A stretch of 64,000 nucleotides of DNA from Setophaga petechia (taxonomy: Eukaryota; Chordata; Aves; Passeriformes; Parulidae), in NCBI GenBank assembly GCA_024362935.1, contig JANCRA010000017.1, forward strand, positions 18,317,001 to 18,381,000, written 5' to 3'. Shown here piece after piece: positions 62,601-64,000 of this stretch (its first letter is position 1; every line of letters starts with the position of its first letter). Position numbers and translations under genes: made by a program. The notes under the pieces are model-generated. The model did no database searches and was not told the DNA's origin. It was given only the letters and a program-made list of their open reading frames with translations.

Positions 62601-64000
62601 ATGCTACAACTCATGTGATGGACATTAAACCAAAACAAAATAATTAATAGAGATTTAACCTTCCCACTGTTCTAGAGATTAAAAGATCATTCCAAAGCCC
62701 AAGGTGACAGGATTGGGAATGACCAGCTTTTAAAAGGATCTTGTGCAGAAAGCAAATCCTTTCAACTGAAACTGGCTGGTAAAATCTAAATGCTCTAGTT
62801 TTAATTAGTGTTTTTTAACTCGTCTGAAGCCCTTTTTTTGCAGCATATGTGCTGCTGTATTTTTAGTCTCAGCCAAAAACGAACAATGCATTTCATACAC
62901 ATGAGAAGGGATGGGGGCCTCTCCAGCAGCCAGGGCTGGTGGATGGGCCAGACAGGGAAAACCCAGACAGAGGAAAGAACCAAATTAACAAATTTACAAA
63001 AGAGAAGGAGAATTCTGCTCCTCAGGTCTAACTTTGTGCTCTCTGCCCCCTGATGCATTTATTTGCAGGGCTATTTTTCTTGGAATGAGTCTTCTTGTCT
63101 GAATAAAAAATCGCTTCACTGATGAAATTACTTCACATTCCATGAAAAAGACTTAAAATTCACAATCTCTTTAATTTTCAGAAGCCTGCATTTCAAAATT
63201 TGGTCCCAGCAATGAAGGGATGATGGGTATTGCTCTCCTGATAACTAGCAGGAAATACGGAGCTCCATTTGGAAGTGACATGAGGAAATGAGAGACAAAT
63301 TCCTGCATCAGGCCAGAAATGCAACAATTCTGCCTCATTGGTGTTGCTTTGGTTGGTCAGAGCCTTGGAAAGAGAGAGGGGTTTAATCTGTCCATATTTT
63401 GCAACTACATTCAGCACCACTGTTTCATTTTTGAGGTTTTTTTATGAACATATCCCATCCCATTCTCTGAAAATCCAGGTTGTTTTTGTGGTGTCTTTGC
63501 AAAGAGCATCTCACAGAGTTGGCAAAGAATTTAAATCTCTTATCTTGTTTTAAACTATAACTTTGATGCTTCAAGGGGAAGTTTTAAAAGGATATTTAAT
63601 TATAACTATTTCAGGAAAACTTGATGAAAATGAAATATAAAAGATAAGGGCTTTTTGCATTTTATAAAGAAAACGTCCAGTTAAGATGAAGAAAAGTGCT
63701 TTCCTTTGTACATTTGATAATAAAATAACCTTTCCCTCTTTCATTAGTAAACCTTGGCAGGGTACTTTTTTCTTAACACTTTTTAACCTTAAATTTTTTA
63801 TGAAAAGGATTTTATAAATGTCATGGGCAGCTCAGACCAGCTGCCAGCAGGAATAATGAGGGATGGGTGCTGTACAGAACCTGCTGCATTCTGCACTGCT
63901 GGTGCATCTCCAGCCTGACCTGTGACTCTGCCTTGGAGTTCTGGCTCTCCAAAAACACAAGGCAACAAAAGGAAGTGTTATTTTCAATTTAAAAACCTCT
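53661..64000. other. Long AT-rich non-coding stretch, no gene recognised
   Basis: No exon, RNA gene or interspersed repeat was recognised in the final 10.3 kb. Minor features are T-runs near 54292-54303, 56506-56516 and 61642-61655, (attaaa)-like words near 55145-55165, a 30-bp duplication at 58152-58209 (listed) and a 14-bp duplication of ggattggaaacaa near 60550-60577. Open frames are short and scattered. Confidence 0.55.
58152..58209 (+). repeat. ~30-bp imperfect tandem duplication
   Basis: The words gaacaaaggttt and gtcactatttgtga occur twice at a spacing of about 30 bases. The first copy has a small insertion (gtaggt) between them. It is a small local duplication. Confidence 0.75.

Noticed and set aside
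1..64000. Bacterial-type systems, CRISPR arrays, operons or tRNA/rRNA genes
   Set aside because: The tandem repeats have no spacer structure, and the repeats present are vertebrate (CR1, retroviral LTRs). No cloverleaf or rRNA core sequence was recognised by eye; a tRNA or covariance-model scan would be decisive.

Overview
This is vertebrate nuclear DNA, most likely from a bird and plausibly a songbird. It is AT-rich and CpG-poor, and no reading frame shows a convincing exon chain. The interspersed repeats I can recognise are truncated CR1 (chicken repeat 1) LINE 3' ends and solo retroviral LTRs. CR1 as the only visible LINE, with 3' ends lacking poly(A), is the main reason for calling a bird. 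The species call is inference; the repeat calls rest on sequence I recognise.

Layout. 1-8.8 kb is non-coding DNA with a GC-richer patch near 2.1-3.0 kb and a perfect short hairpin at 1974-2000. At 8.8-9.73 kb lies a decayed protein-coding relic with a signal-peptide-like start, a few stops and one frameshift. It has a splice-acceptor-like site before it and a donor-like site at its end. 10.36-10.5 kb is A-rich. At 13,997-15,190 there is a complete solo LTR on the minus strand, flanked by a 6-bp target duplication, with a 13-unit, mostly 45-bp minisatellite inside it. From 15.2 to 35.3 kb there is a minus-strand CR1 fragment (24.82-25.14 kb) and a 20-bp minisatellite (28.80-29.44 kb) that turns round into an inverted copy of itself (29.45-29.54 kb). 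At 35.3-36.2 kb a plus-strand CR1 is split by a solo LTR. A second plus-strand CR1 (39.1-39.47 kb) is followed by a 14-bp minisatellite and a TG/TCTG microsatellite. Two more solo LTRs of the same family as the one in the split CR1 lie on the minus strand at 45.90-46.30 and 48.38-48.77 kb. A 1.1-kb AT-rich minisatellite of ~23-25-bp units fills 52.54-53.66 kb. The last 10 kb holds nothing I can name.

No protein-coding gene, tRNA, rRNA, CRISPR array or operon could be supported. The window looks like intergenic DNA or a very large intron. The open frames longer than about 150 codons are by-products of tandem repeats or low-complexity tracts. The points most worth a second look are the LTR whose poly(A)-signal segment became a minisatellite, the palindromic minisatellite, and the unidentified coding relic.
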